DNA of 64,000 nucleotides from Hemibagrus wyckioides (GCF_019097595.1 NC_080720.1:30890852-30954851); one strand, 5' to 3'; shown: positions 1 to 13,500, numbered from the stretch's first letter. Made by a program: numbers and translations. Notes: generated by a model from the sequence alone, not told the origin.

Positions 1-510
1 TGTGTGTGTGTGTGTGCTGACCCATTGAAACTCTGGCTGAAAGTTTTTGCCCCCCAGTGGGTCGCTGTTGCTGCGTCCTCTCTGCGCTCGGAGCCTGCGC
101 ACTTGTAGAGTGTGAAACCACTGAGGCTGAGGAGTTTCCACACCGTCCAGCTCTCCCAGCTACAGAGAACAAGAGAGAGAGAGAGAGAGAGAGAAAGACA
201 GCAAAGACTCAACAATACAAACACTTATAAACACAGCATCCTTTCTGTCTGTTATTGTTATGATCCGTTATTGATTTATTACTATGTTATAATTTGCTGC
301 TGAAGGATTTAACCGTCATCCTGGTGGAAAACAAAGACGAGAAGAATAGAGAGATAGATGAAGAGAGAGAAAGACAGAGATATTTGGTATATACAGTATA
401 TCTGACTTAGAACTATACAACAATGATTTATTTATTTATTTATTTTTGCTGGACAAGCTTACCTAACAACATAACATAGGGATACTGTCTTTGTGCAGCT
501 GTGCATAAAT

Positions 511-551
<41 letters not shown>

Positions 552-880
552 GTCAACCCTCAAATCCCTAATTGACTGACTTGTGACTCAGATTAGTCTC
601 TATATTCACTCTGTGACTGTGACTCGAGTTATTAAGATGGCATGCAGAACAATATATATTAATATAATTAAATTAATTAAGTAAGTTTAGTCTGCTTTAA
701 CTAACAATAATTATGCTGTAATAATGTATTATATAAAAATTAATATATATTAATTATTATTTATTAGCATCAATTAAATTAAATAAGTCTTTAGTGTGCT
801 TTAATTATCATTAGTTATTATTAATTATATATTTCTTAATTCAAAATATAACTATTGTTATTTATAGTGTATATTTAAAG
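1..880. other. Gene-free AT-rich stretch
   Basis: No supportable gene. It holds a short GA run near 172-194, a TG microsatellite at about 512-548 and AT-rich sequence at 640-880. The first 150 bases are less repetitive and could be part of an upstream exon or UTR of a gene outside the window, but no splice or reading-frame evidence supports that. Confidence 0.6.
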
Positions 881-950
881 GAAATGGCCATCCATCTTCC
901 TCTTGATGACATTCCAGAGATTTTCAGTAGGGTTCAGATCTGGAGATTGG
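881..950 (-). mobile_element. Tc1-like transposase relic (DDE C-terminal part)
   Basis: Read on the minus strand this short block encodes SPDLNPTENLWNVIKRKM, the conserved stretch around the catalytic Glu of Tc1/mariner DD34E transposases. Nothing upstream or downstream extends the frame, so it is a fragment. It belongs to a different Tc1 lineage from the copies at 1144, 35020 and elsewhere, whose equivalent motif reads [11 protein letters not shown]. Confidence 0.7.
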
Positions 951-1143
951 GCAGTGCTCTCTTATTTTTTTCCACAGCTGTATATTTTGAAACGAGAGAG
1001 AGACAAAAAATACTGGGAAAATAATCCAGTTTAGGGTTTAACAGAACTGCGGCTTCATCACACTTGGCTGTTGATTGATTATTTCTATAACAGTATGTCC
1101 TGTTGTGTTTTATTCCTTACGAAACCTAGCTTACGTTAATACA

Positions 1144-1917
1144 TACACTATGTTGCCAAAAGTTTTGGGACATCTGCCTTTACATGCGCATGAACTTTAA
1201 TGACATCTCGCTCTTAATCCGTAGGGTTTAACATGGAGTTGGTCCGTGTTTTGCAGCTATAGCAGCTCCAACTCTTCTGGGAAGGCTTCCTAGAAGAATG
1301 GTCAAAAATTCCCATGAACACACTCCTAAACCTTGTGGAAAGCCTTCCTTGTGGAAAGAGTTGAAGTTGTTATAGCTGCAAAGGGCAGAACAACTCCATA
1401 TTACATTCATGTGCATGTAAAGGCAGACGTCCCAGTTTTGGCCTGACTCGCAGTCTCCACTCTAATTCACCCCAAAGGTGTTCTATGGGGTTGAGGTCAG
1501 GACTCTGTGCAGGTCAGTCAAGTTCCTCCACACCAAACTCACTCATCCATGTCTTTATGGACCTTGCTTTGGTCACTGGTGTGCAGTCATGTTGGAACAG
1601 GAAGAGGTCATTCCCAAACTGTTCCTACAAAGCATGAAATTGTCCAAAATGTCTTGGTATGAAGCTGAAGCATTAAGAGTTCCTTTCACTGGAACTAAGG
1701 GGCCGGGTCCAACCCCTGAAGAACAACACCTGAATTTAATGATTTGGAGGGGTGTCCCAAAACGTTTGGCAATATAGTGTATCACACTTGAATTCACTGA
1801 GCTCCTGAAAGCCGTCTGCATGCCTAGGTGCTTGATTTTATACACCATGGAAGTGACTGGAACACCTGAATTCAATGATTTGCAAGGGTGTCCCAAAACT
1901 TTTGGCAATATAGTGTA
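1144..1917. mobile_element. Rearranged fold-back Tc1/mariner element
   Basis: Both outer ends carry the Tc1 terminal motif TACACTATRTTGCCAAAAG or its reverse complement (1144 onward, 1760-1781, and again 1890-1917). Inside, the 3-prime end of the transposon is present in minus orientation (1144 to about 1287), the same region then in plus orientation (to about 1440), and the 5-prime half in minus orientation (about 1441-1781). An extra terminal fragment follows at 1860-1917. The transposase frame is destroyed. The copy at 47210-48017 shares the inversion junction near 1430. Confidence 0.8.
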
Positions 1918-1959
1918 GCTAACAAAATAAAAATCCCAGGTTTTTTTTTTTTTTTATTA

Positions 1960-2445
1960 CTACAATATTTCAGACCTAAGATTCTGGACACAGACTTGAC
2001 CGAATCTCATAAACACCAAATGTATCTCCTCTGTCTTGTACACATTCATCCTGCAGCTGTTTTGGCCGCAGAGAGACTGGGACTGATGGAAACCTTCATA
2101 AACCTGAGCACTAGCTCTTAAAATCCTTCCTGATAAATGACAGTGAAAGTGCTTTCTGTCCTGGAAGTCAGTGTGAGTGAGAACACGTGCTGCTGAGTTC
2201 TGAATATATTGTAGCCGTTTGATAGATTTTGCTGGTAGACCAATGTAGAGAGAAGTGCAGTAATCAAGTCTTGAAGTCATAAAAGCCTGAATGAGCCTTT
2301 CAGTATCGGGTATAGAAAGGAAAGGTCTAATCCTAGTGAGAAACCTACCACTGAGCCACCAGCACCCCTCCCCAGAGGAAGCATATAAATGCTAAATAGT
2401 ATGGGCCCCAAAACAGAACCCTGAGGGACACCACTAATAATCTAC
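1960..2445 (-). mobile_element. L2-type LINE reverse transcriptase fragment with internal deletion
   Basis: On the minus strand the segment begins (2445 downward) with the reverse-transcriptase motif SGVPQGSVLGPILFSIYMLP and later encodes SRLDYCTSLYIGLPAKSIKR and LQYIQNSAARVLT, typical of the C-terminal RT region of vertebrate L2-like LINEs. The catalytic F-ADD segment that should lie between them is missing; in its place, near 2345-2370, is a short GGTGGCTCAGTGGTAG stretch resembling a SINE tRNA head. The element is 5-prime truncated and dead. Confidence 0.8.
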
Positions 2446-3198
2446 ATTATTTCTTATCTATAGGGAAAAAAGAGAGACTGTAGATCCTGTCGTACTTATC
2501 CTCTTAGGCTTGAATATTTATGCTTTTGAATAGTTGATTCTGATTGGTCTGAAAATTGTGACTATTCTACTACTACCACAGTAACATGGGACACTTGCAT
2601 TAATAAACATTCAGCCATTTTCGTTGAGGAGGAAGGAGTCTCCAGTGTCGGTGCTTTGTACCATTACTCAGACAAACTGGAATTTTTGTCTTTATTGTTT
2701 CCAACAAGAATGAACCAGGTTTCGGAGTCGGCCCACAACATTAACTGTAGCCCTAAACGGATAAAAGGTATGACTTCACGAAATTCTACACAGATCGAAT
2801 GATTTCTTAATGTGTTCAATCTATTACTTATTTCTTAACATTCGTATCAGTTACAAACCAGAGCAGGAGACACAGACTATGTTACAAGGACATGGAACAC
2901 TATTTGTTAATATCTGTCTGGATGACTTCACTGTCTTTGAGCCCAGACTGTGGATTGATCCACAGGGATTCACAGGAAATGATCCATGTCCCAGTTTGTT
3001 GCAGGACACAGAAAGGATTTTTTTTACTCTGTAGAAAGGGTCAGGAACGGAAATTTTCAAAAAAAATAAATGCGTCAGGTTGAACCAAAAAAATTCTATA
3101 ATATTTAAGGATTTATTTGATTTTATTATGTTATAGCTCGGGATGAAGGGTTGTGATGATGTGATTTAAATCAAGAGGTTTTCTTCTTCATCATCTTA
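2446..3198. other. No gene seen
   Basis: Unique-looking AT-rich sequence. Only short chance reading frames occur. Part of it (about 2610-2680) resembles wording found again near 23520 (GGAGTCTCCAGTGTCG), so an old interspersed repeat is likely. Confidence 0.5.
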
Positions 3199-3594
3199 TA
3201 CACTGATCAGCCATAACATTATGACCACGTCCCTAATACTGTGTTGGTCCCCCTGAAGGTGTGCTGTGGTATCTGGCACCAAGATGTTCACAGTAGATCC
3301 TTTAAGGATCCCATGGAGGCCCAACCTCACAACTGACCACTGCAGACACCCCACAAGAGCTGCAGTTTTGCTCTGATCCAGTCGTCTAGCCATGACAATT
3401 TGGCCCTTCGTCAAACTCGCTCAAGCCTTACGCTTGTCCATTTTTCCTGCTTCTAACACATCAACTTTGACGACAAAATGTTGACTTGCTGCCTAATATA
3501 TCCCACCCACTAACAGGTGCCCTGATGAGGAGATACTCATCAGTCTTATTTGCGTCACCTCTCAGTAGTCATAATGTTATGCCTGATCGGTGTA
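3199..3594. mobile_element. Non-autonomous DNA transposon (MITE), about 396 bp
   Basis: Inverted termini of about 30 bp: 3199-3228 starts TACACTGATCAGCCATAACA and 3565-3594 is its near-perfect reverse complement (two or three mismatches). A TA dinucleotide lies directly outside both ends (3197-3198 and 3595-3596), the target duplication used by Tc1/mariner-type elements. There is no transposase frame. A diverged relative occurs at 15855-16265. Confidence 0.8.
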
Positions 3595-3947
3595 TATCTA
3601 AAAAGCTTTCCTTTAGCATCCTTTAAACTTCTTTGGTTTAAGGGAAAAAAGACTCTTTAGCATTAACTATCCAAAGCATCCATTACAAACCATCTTTTCC
3701 TGAAAGTGTACCTCAGGGGCAGGTAGAGATGACACACTCCAACTCCTTGATGCTGCCTCTTGTTCTCCCAAATCTTCTTTCCTCTCATAAACAGGTTCCT
3801 GTCTCTCTTCTCTCTCTTTCTGTCTTCCACAACACCAGCAGCACTTTCTCACACACAGAGAAGCCCAGAGCCGGAGCCTCCATCGCAAATCCTCCATTAC
3901 CTCGAGTTCGGCTCTGTGGGCAAGCCTTGCTCATATGACTAGGATAA

Positions 3948-3978
<31 letters not shown>

Positions 3979-4105
3979 GAGGTATGTGTGTATGTGCGTG
4001 TATTTTCTGTACAGAAGTCTGGTCTTATGACCGTTACCCATTTATGAGAGCAAAACAAACACAGCCATGTTCTCTTTGCTAATGGGAACAAACATGTCTA
4101 TTCAA

Positions 4106-4122
4106 GTGAGAATAGAGAGAGA

Positions 4123-4180
<58 letters not shown>

Positions 4181-4880
4181 CGAGAGAGGGGGGGGGTAAG
4201 AGAGGGGGAAAGAGAGGAAGAAAGACAGCGAGAGAAAGAGGGGGAGAGGAGGGAGAGAGAGAGGGGGGGGACAAAAGACAGCAAGAGAGAGAGAGGGAGA
4301 GAGAGAGAGAGAGAGGGAGAGAGTTTTTTATGTCTGAAATATAGAGGAATGAAGAAGAAGAGGGAATGTAGAGCACACAGACAAATGCCACATGCTTGTG
4401 AAAAGCATCGATTCTCTGTAGGAAATAAACAGACAATGGTTGCTATGGTTACCGTGTCATCCTTCTGATTAACAAGGAATAAAACACAAGGAAAATAATC
4501 AGCGTTTGGGTGTTGATGATGATGATGTTGATGTGCGGGAGTGGAGAGGGAGTGGTGAGTGAGAGAGGGAGTGGGAGGGAGGGAGAGGGAGAGGGAAAGA
4601 GAGAGGGAGGGGGGAGAGAGAGCAAGGGAGGGAGAGGGAGAGAAAAGGGGAGGGGAGGGGGAGCAGGAGAGGGAGGGAGGGAGGTTTAGGAGAGAGAGAG
4701 TGAGAGGGATAGGGAGATGGAGGGAGGGGAAAGGGAGGGAGAGAGAGGGAGAGGGATAGAAAGATGGAGGGAGGGGGAGGGAGGGAGAGATAGAGGGAGA
4801 AGAGAGGGGTTGGAGAGGGGGGAGAGGGAGAGAGAGGGAAAGGAAAATAGAGAGAGAGAGAGAGAGAAGGATACTGTTTG
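4106..4880. repeat. GA/GGGA-rich purine repeat block
   Basis: (GA)n at about 4108-4320 with GGGG interruptions, then irregular GGGA/GAGA from about 4540 to 4865. The plus strand is almost entirely purine. Long apparent Glu-Arg or Ser-Leu reading frames here are simple-repeat artefacts. Confidence 0.9.
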
Positions 4881-5112
4881 TGTTTGTCTTTAGTCATCAC
4901 TATTCAGCCTTGTCCTGAAAATGAAATGCCACTCAAAGGACGAATGACACACATCAGCAGGAAAAGAAAGAGAGGAAGAATCTCAGCACTAGAATAGTGC
5001 TGTGGTGCAGATTTATTCACTCTTTCATTTAAAACCTCAAATATACTGACAAAGTGATGCTCAGGGTTCCTTACCTCCTCATAGCCCATGTGTCTCTGCT
5101 TCAAACCTGGAA

Positions 5113-5232
5113 ACACAACAACAACAGCATCATCAGCAACAACATCAACATCATCAACATCAACAATAACATAATCAACAACAACAACATCAACAACTTA
5201 ATCAACAACAACATCATCATCATCAACATCAA

Positions 5233-5267
<35 letters not shown>

Positions 5268-7719
5268 ACATCAACATCATCAACATCAACATCATCATCA
5301 ACATCAACATCATCAAGATCATCAACATAATCATCAAGATCATCAAGATCATCAACATCATCATCAACATCAACAACATCAACATCATCAAGATCATCAA
5401 CATCAACATCAACATCATCATCAAGATCATCAACATCATCAACATCAACAACATCAACATCATCAAGATCATCAACATCAACATCAAGATCATCAACATC
5501 ATCATCAAGATCATCAACATCATCAACATCATCAACATCATCATCAACATCATCATCAACATCAACAACATCAACATCATCAAGATCATCAACATCAACA
5601 TCATCATCAAGATCATCAACATCATCAACATCAACATCATCAACATCAACATCATCATCAAGATCATCAACATCAACATCATCATCAAGATCATCAACAT
5701 CATCAACATCATCATCAACATCAACATCAACATCATCAACAAGATCATCAACATCATCAACATCATCATCAACATCATCAACATCAACATCATCATCAAC
5801 ATCATCAACATCATCATCAACATCAACATCAACATCATCAACAAGATCATCAACATCATCAACATCATCATCAACATCATCAACATCAACATCATCATCA
5901 ACATCATCAACATCAACAACATCAACATCATCAACATCATCATCAACATCATCATCAAGATCATCAACATCATCAACATCATCATCAACATCATCATCAA
6001 CATCATCAACATCATCATCAACATCATCATCAACATCATCAACATCATCATCAAGATCATCAACATCAACATCATCATCAACATCATCAACATCATCAAC
6101 ATCATCATCAACATCAACATCATCATCAACATCAACATCATCATCAAGATCATCAACATCAACATCATCATCATCATCATCATCAACATCAACAACATCA
6201 ACATCATCAACATCATCAACATCATCATCAACATCATCAACATCATCAACATCATCAACAACATCATCATCAAGATCATCAACATCAACATCAACATCAT
6301 CAAGATCATCAACATCATCAAGATCATCAACATCATCAACATCATCATCAACATCATCATCATCAACATCATCATCAAGATCATCAACATCAACATCATC
6401 ATCAACATCATCAACATCAACAACATCAACATCATCAACATCAACATCATCATCAAGATCATCAACATCATCATCAACATCATCAGCATCATCATCAAGA
6501 TCATCAACATCATCAACATCATCATCAACATCATCAACATCATCAACAACATCATCATCAAGATCATCAACATCATCATCAACATCAACATCATCATCAA
6601 GATCATCAACATCAACAACATCAACATCATCATCAACATCATCATCAACATCATCATCAAGATCATCAACATCAACATCATCATCAACATCATCAACATC
6701 AACAACATCAACATCATCAACATCAACATCATCATCAAGATCATCAACATCATCATCAACATCATCAACATCATCATCAAGATCATCAACATCATCAACA
6801 TCATCATCAACATCATCAACATCATCAACAACATCAACATCATCATCAAGATCATCAACATCAACAACATCAACATCATCAACATCAACATCATCATCAA
6901 GATCATCAACATCAACATCATCATCAACATCATCATCAACATCAACAACATCAACATCATCAAGATCATCAACATCATCAACATCATCATCAACATCATC
7001 ATCAAGATCATCATCAAGATCATCAACATCAACATCATCATCAAGATCAACATCAACATCATCATCAAGATCATCAACATCATCATCATCAAGATCATCA
7101 ACATCATCAACATCATCATCAACATCATCATCAACATCATCAACATCATCATCAACATCATCATCAACATCAACAACACCAACAAAATCAATGTCATCAA
7201 CAACATCAACAACTTCATCAACATCATCATCAACATCATCATCAACATCAACAACATCAACATCATCAAGATCATCAACATCATCAACATCATCATCAAC
7301 ATCATCAACATCATCATCAACATCATCAACATCATCATCAACATCATCATCAAGATCATCAACATCATCAACATCATCATCAACATCATCATCAACATCA
7401 TCATCAACATCATCATCAAGATCATCAACATCATCATCAACATCATCAACATCATCATCATCAACATCATCATCAACATCATCATCAACATCATCATCAA
7501 GATCATCAACATCATCAACATCATCATCAACATCATCATCAACATCATCATCAACATCATCAACATCATCATCATCAACATCATCATCAACATCATCATC
7601 AACATCATCATCATCAACATCATCATCAAGATCATCAACATCATCAACATCATCATCATCAAGATCATCAACATCATCAACATCATCATCAACATCATCA
7701 ACATCATCATCAACATCAA

Positions 7720-7754
<35 letters not shown>

Positions 7755-10190
7755 ACATCAACATCATCAACATCAACATCATCATCAACATCAACATCAT
7801 CAAGATCATCAACATAATCATCAAGATCATCAAGATCATCAACATCATCATCAACATCAACAACATCAACATCATCAAGATCATCAACATCAACATCAAC
7901 ATCATCATCAAGATCATCAACATCATCAACATCAACAACATCAACATCATCAAGATCATCAACATCAACATCAAGATCATCAACATCATCATCAAGATCA
8001 TCAACATCATCAACATCATCAACATCATCATCAACATCATCATCAACATCAACAACATCAACATCATCAAGATCATCAACATCAACATCATCATCAAGAT
8101 CATCAACATCATCAACATCAACATCATCAACATCAACATCATCATCAAGATCATCAACATCAACATCATCATCAAGATCATCAACATCATCAACATCATC
8201 ATCAACATCAACATCAACATCATCAACAAGATCATCAACATCATCAACATCATCATCAACATCATCAACATCAACATCATCATCAACATCATCAACATCA
8301 TCATCAACATCAACATCAACATCATCAACAAGATCATCAACATCATCAACATCATCATCAACATCATCATCATCAACATCATCATCATCATCATCAAGAT
8401 CATCAACATCATCAACATCATCATCAACATCATCAACATCATCATCAACATCATCATCAAGATCATCAACATCATCAACATCATCATCATCAAGATCATC
8501 AACATCATCAACATCATCATCAACATCATCATCATCAACATCATCATCATCATCATCAAGATCATCAACATCATCAACATCATCATCAACATCATCATCA
8601 TCAACATCATCATCAAGATCATCAACATCATCAACATCATCATCAACATCATCATCATCAACATCATCATCAAGATCATCAACATCATCAACATCATCAT
8701 CAACATCATCATCATCATCAACATCATCATCAACATCATCATCAAGATCATCAACATCATCAAGATCATCAACATCATCAACATCATCATCAACATCATC
8801 AACATCATCATCAACATCATCAACATCATCAACATCATCATCAACATCATCATCAAGATCATCAACATCATCAACATCATCATCAACATCATCATCAACA
8901 TCATCATCAAGATCATCAACATCAACATCATCATCAACATCATCATCAACATCATCAACATCATCATCATCAACATCATCATCAACATCATCATCAACAT
9001 CATCATCAAGATCATCAACATCATCAACATCATCAACATCATCATCATCAACATCATCATCAACATCATCAACATCATCATCATCAACATCATCATCAAC
9101 ATCATCATCAACATCATCATCATCAACATCATCATCAAGATCATCAACATCATCAACATCATCATCATCAAGATCATCAACATCATCAACATCATCATCA
9201 ACATCATCAACATCATCATCAACATCATCATCAAGATCATCAACATCATCAACATCATCATCATCAAGATCATCAACATCATCAACATCATCATCAACAT
9301 CATCATCATCAACATCATCATCATCATCATCAAGATCATCAACATCATCAACATCATCATCAACATCATCATCATCAACATCATCATCAAGATCATCAAC
9401 ATCATCAACATCATCATCAACATCATCATCATCAACATCATCATCAAGATCATCAACATCATCAACATCATCATCAACATCATCATCATCATCAACATCA
9501 TCATCAACATCATCATCAAGATCATCAACATCATCAAGATCATCAACATCATCAACATCATCAACATCATCATCAACATCATCATCATCAACATCATCAT
9601 CAAGATCATCAACATCATCAACATCATCATCAACATCATCATCATCAACATCATCAACATCATCAACATCATCATCAAGATCATCAACATCATCAACATC
9701 ATCATCAACATCATCATCAAGATCATCAACATCATCAAGATCATCAACATCATCAACATCATCAACATCATCATCAACATCATCATCAACATCATCAACA
9801 TCATCAACATCATCATCAAGATCATCAACATCATCAACATCATCATCAACATCATCATCATCAACATCATCAACATCATCAACATCATCATCAAGATCAT
9901 CAACATCATCAACATCATCAACATCATCATCAACATCATCATCAACATCATCAACATCATCATCATCATCAACATCATCATCAACATCATCATCAAGATC
10001 ATCAACATCATCAACATCATCATCAACATCAACATCAACATCATCAACATCAACATCAACATCAACAACATCAATGTCATCATCAACAACTTCATCAATG
10101 TCATCATCAACAACTTCATCAACATCATCAACAACAAAATAAACAACATAATAAACAACATCAACAACAACAACATCATCAGGAACATTA
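5113..10190. repeat. 5.1-kb CAT/CAA/GAT trinucleotide satellite
   Basis: An essentially unbroken array of the triplets CAT, CAA and GAT, with each GAT in the core preceded by CAA. The plus strand is almost free of G except in CAAGAT. Markers show internal duplication: the rare CATAATCAT variant at 5326 recurs at 7813, 2487 bp later (829 triplets), with about 650 bp of matching order around it; a second block near 8400-8770 recurs about 774 bp later. The edges (5113-5220 and 10120-10190) are richer in CAA. Because no triplet here makes a stop in most frames, giant reading frames of over 1700 codons appear on both strands; they are not genes. Confidence 0.95.
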
Positions 10191-10571
10191 TCAGGAACAG
10201 GAAAGAATAGTGAAAGAAATAATAAAAGGGAAAAGAGGAAGGAGAGGAGAGAACGACACAATAAAACGAAAACACAAGGAGAGAAAGAGTGAAAGAAAAA
10301 GAGAATAGAGGAAAAAAGAGGAACTGATAGAGGGGAAATATAGCAAAAAAAAAAACAAGAAGAAGAAGAGACAAAAGCATGAGGAGAAGGAAAAGGAAAG
10401 GAGAAGAGAACAGAAGACAATGCAAAAGAAGAAGAACAAAATAGAACAAAAGAAGAAAATGGAAATAGAATTATTTTTTATTATTATTTGTGTTCTATTT
10501 TATTTTTATTCCACTGGACCTTGCTGTGAGATTTAAGAGGAATCAATTCACTCAGAGCCACAATATGAGAA
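10191..10571. repeat. Purine-rich flank of the satellite
   Basis: A GAAA/AGGA-rich region from about 10200 to 10460, then 100 bases of ordinary AT-rich sequence. No gene is supported. Confidence 0.7.
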
Positions 10572-10671
10572 GTGTGTGTGTGTGTGTGTGTATGTCTGTG
10601 TGGTGTGTGTGTGTGTGTGTGTATGTCTGTGTGGTGTGTGTGTGTGTGTGTGTATGTATGTCTGTGTGTGG

Positions 10672-10702
<31 letters not shown>

Positions 10703-11622
10703 CTGTGTGTGGTGTGTGTGTGTGTGTGTGTATGTCTGTGTGGTATGTGTGTGTGTGTATGTCTGTGTGTGGTGTGTGTGTGTGTCTGTGTGTGTGTGTG
10801 TGTGTATATGTCTGTGTGTGGTGTGTGTGTGTGTGTGTATGTCTGTGTGGTGTGTGTGTGTGTGTGTATGTCTGTGTGGTGTGTGTGTGTGTGTGTATGT
10901 ATGTCTGTGTGTGGTGTGTGTGTGTGTGTGTATGTCTGTGTGGTATGTGTGTGTGTATATGTCTGTGTGTGGTGTGTGTGTGTGTCTGTGTGTGGTGTGT
11001 GTGTGTGTCTGTATGTGTGTGTGTATGTCTGTGTGGTGTGTGTGTGTGTGTGTGTATGTCTGTGTGTGGTGTGTGTGTATGTCTGTGTGTGGTGTGTGTG
11101 TGTGTCTGTATGTGTGTGTGTATGTCTGTGTGTGTGTGTGTATGTCTGTGTGTGGTGTGTGTGTGTGTCTGTGTGTGTGTGTGTGTATATGTCTGTGTGT
11201 GGTGTGTGTCTGTGTGTGGTGTGTGTGTGTGTCTGTGTGTGTGTGTGTATGTCTGTGTGTGGTGTGTGTGTGTGTCTGTGTGTGTGTGTGTGTGTGTGTC
11301 TGTGTGTGTGTGTGTATGTCTGTGTGTGGTGTGTGTGTGTGTCTGTGTGTGTGTGTGTGTGTCTGTGTGTGTGTGTATGTCTGTGTGTGGTGTGTGTGTG
11401 TGTCTGTGTGTGTGTGTGTGTGTCTGTGTGTGTGTGTGTGTGTATGTCTGTGTGTGGTGTGTGTGTGTGTCTGTGTGTGTGTGTCTGTGTGTGTGTGTGT
11501 GTGTGTATGTCTGTGTGTGGTGTGTGTGTGTGTCTGTGTGTGGTGTGTGTGTGTGTGTCTGTGTGTGTGTGTGTGTGTATGTCTGTGTGTGGTGTGTGTG
11601 TGTGTCTGTGTGTGTGTGTGTG
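10572..11622. repeat. 1-kb TG minisatellite with TATGTCTGTGTGTGG units
   Basis: (TG)n broken at fairly regular intervals by TATGTCTGTG and GGTG variants, giving units of roughly 30-60 bp. Alternating purine-pyrimidine sequence over 1 kb. Cys-Val and Thr-His reading frames of 350-425 codons are artefacts of the repeat. Confidence 0.95.
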
Positions 11623-11669
11623 TTCAGGACTCCAGATATAATTTCCTGAAAACTCTTTTGGCACTATAA

Positions 11670-11757
11670 GCTGTCTGTCTCTCTCTTTTTCGCTCTTTCT
11701 CTCTCTCTGTCTGTCTCTCTCTCTCTCTCTCCCCTTCTCTCTTTCTCTCTCTGTCTG

Positions 11758-11817
<60 letters not shown>

Positions 11818-11915
11818 ATATTTGAACAAAGTAAATGTGTAAACTGGAGCTCTGTCTTTTTCCTTCTCCTTCCTCTTCTTCTTCTTCTTCTTCTTCTTCT
11901 TCTTCTCCTCCTCCT
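11670..11915. repeat. CT and CTT microsatellites
   Basis: (CT)n with GTCT interruptions at 11675-11815 and (CTT)n at about 11870-11908. Confidence 0.9.
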
Positions 11916-12009
11916 CACCTGACTACCTACAACCTATCAACAGAGATCATACTAAAACCTCTGAGCATCATCATAACGCCCGCCTGGGACGCTGTAACTG
12001 CCACCTAGC

Positions 12010-12110
12010 AACACTCTAGCAACCAGCTGGACTATGTTAGCAACCAGATAACACCCTAGCAACCAACTGGACTATGTTAGCAACCAGATAACACCCTAGC
12101 AACCAACTGG
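12010..12110. repeat. 40-bp tandem repeat, about 2.5 copies
   Basis: The unit beginning AACACYCTAGCAACCARCTG starts at 12010, 12050 and 12090, an exact 40-bp period. Each unit itself contains two TAGCAACCA words. Confidence 0.85.
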
Positions 12111-12288
12111 AAACTTCCTTGGCGACCACCTCGTACAGTACAACCTTCCTGCGGGGAAAAGTTTTCCCAGCATTCAGTAGAAGAGGAATAAACCACAGGG
12201 TGTGATTGATTCTTCTCAGAATATTAAAAGAGGAGCTTTCATGTCTGCCTTTCACTATGTTTGTCTCTCTCTTACTGAAGCATCAGAT

Positions 12289-12289
<1 letters not shown>

Positions 12290-12341
<52 letters not shown>

Positions 12342-12497
12342 TCCCTGCATCCTTCCATACCTCCTTTCTCCTCATCTGTACTCTTTTCATCTACTCTCGT
12401 CTCCAAGCATCCTTTTACATTTATTCGTGATGTGTCCGTGTTTCCCTTCCTCTCTCATCTCCATTACTTTTTAATGCTGCTGTGACTCTCTCTCTTT

Positions 12498-12528
<31 letters not shown>

Positions 12529-12835
12529 ATTGTGCTCTCTCTCTCTCTTTCACTCTCTCTCTCTCTCGCTCTCTCTTTTATGCTCACTCTCTTAGGGTAT
12601 TTCTATTTTTCTCTCTCTCTCTCCATCTCTCTTTCTTTCTTACCATCTCTCTCTCACTTGTTACCTCTCTCTATTTCATTCTCTCTCTCAACCCCCCCTC
12701 TCTCTTTTGCTCTTTTTATCCTTCTCCCCACTCTCTCATTTGCTCTCTCTCTCTCTCTCTCTCTTTTGCTCTCTCTCTCTCTCTCTTGCTCTCTCCCTCT
12801 CTCTCTCCCTCTCTCTCTCTTTAACAGTCGCTCCC
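12290..12835. repeat. GA then CT microsatellite clusters
   Basis: (GA)n at about 12292-12342 and CT-rich tracts at about 12486-12825. No gene. Confidence 0.85.
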
Positions 12836-13220
12836 ATCTTCCCTGAATAGCCTGCAGGGGTTTGCAGTCAGAGCAGTGTTCAGTGTTCAGTGTGTAGGCA
12901 GCAGAATGACGTTAAGTGGACAGCACTAACTAATACGTCGAATACAGCAGGACAGAACACGCTGAATAAAACCCACCTCCTGCTTGTTTAAATTGTTACT
13001 AACGCCTGTGACCTTATCTATACTGCAGAGCTGCTATGTTAAAATAAATTAAATAAATAAAACAAACAACCAGGATATAGTGTGAACGCCTCAGACACCG
13101 CGGCAAGGTGGTGATAAGACTGTACAGGAGCCTGTGCATGACTTAAACAACCTCTAAAGCACACACACGCTAGCTCTCTGCAATCCTGATATGCATAGAG
13201 GCTCATTTTCATCCAGAAGC

Positions 13221-13280
<60 letters not shown>

Positions 13281-13500
13281 AGAGATTATCAGAGCTGCCA
13301 GTCTGAGTTCACAGCCAGGTGCACTAATAACCCTCAAGGTTGAAGGTTTGAGATTAGCAGAAGTGTGTGTGTGTGTGTGTTTGTGTGTGTGCTGTCTTTA
13401 AGCACACAAAATCTCAGTGCAGATCTGTAGTAACGGCAAAGAAAATCAATTCATGAAAAAAAGGTTTTAGCGCATTTGCAGTGAAAGGATTGTGCAGAGG
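12836..13500. other. Gene-free stretch with ATT microsatellite
   Basis: (ATT)n at about 13226-13279 and a TG run at 13363-13391 in otherwise unremarkable sequence. No splice-supported reading frame. Confidence 0.6.

Noticed and set aside
3667..3942. Short ORFs near 3.7-3.9 kb
   Set aside because: No homology recognised, no splice signals consistent with them, and overlapping frames on both strands.
5113..10190. CRISPR-like array
   Set aside because: No alternating repeat and unique-spacer structure; this is a eukaryotic simple-sequence satellite. No CRISPR or operon structures occur in the window.
5054..10449. Giant ORFs of about 1718, 1782 and 1740 codons on both strands
   Set aside because: They translate a CAT/CAA/GAT satellite (Ile-Asn-Lys, Met-Leu or Asp-Val polymers); several frames are open at once, there is no splice structure and no protein-like composition.
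10490..11829. ORFs of 357-425 codons of Cys-Val or Thr-His
   Set aside because: Products of a TG/CA repeat, open on both strands.
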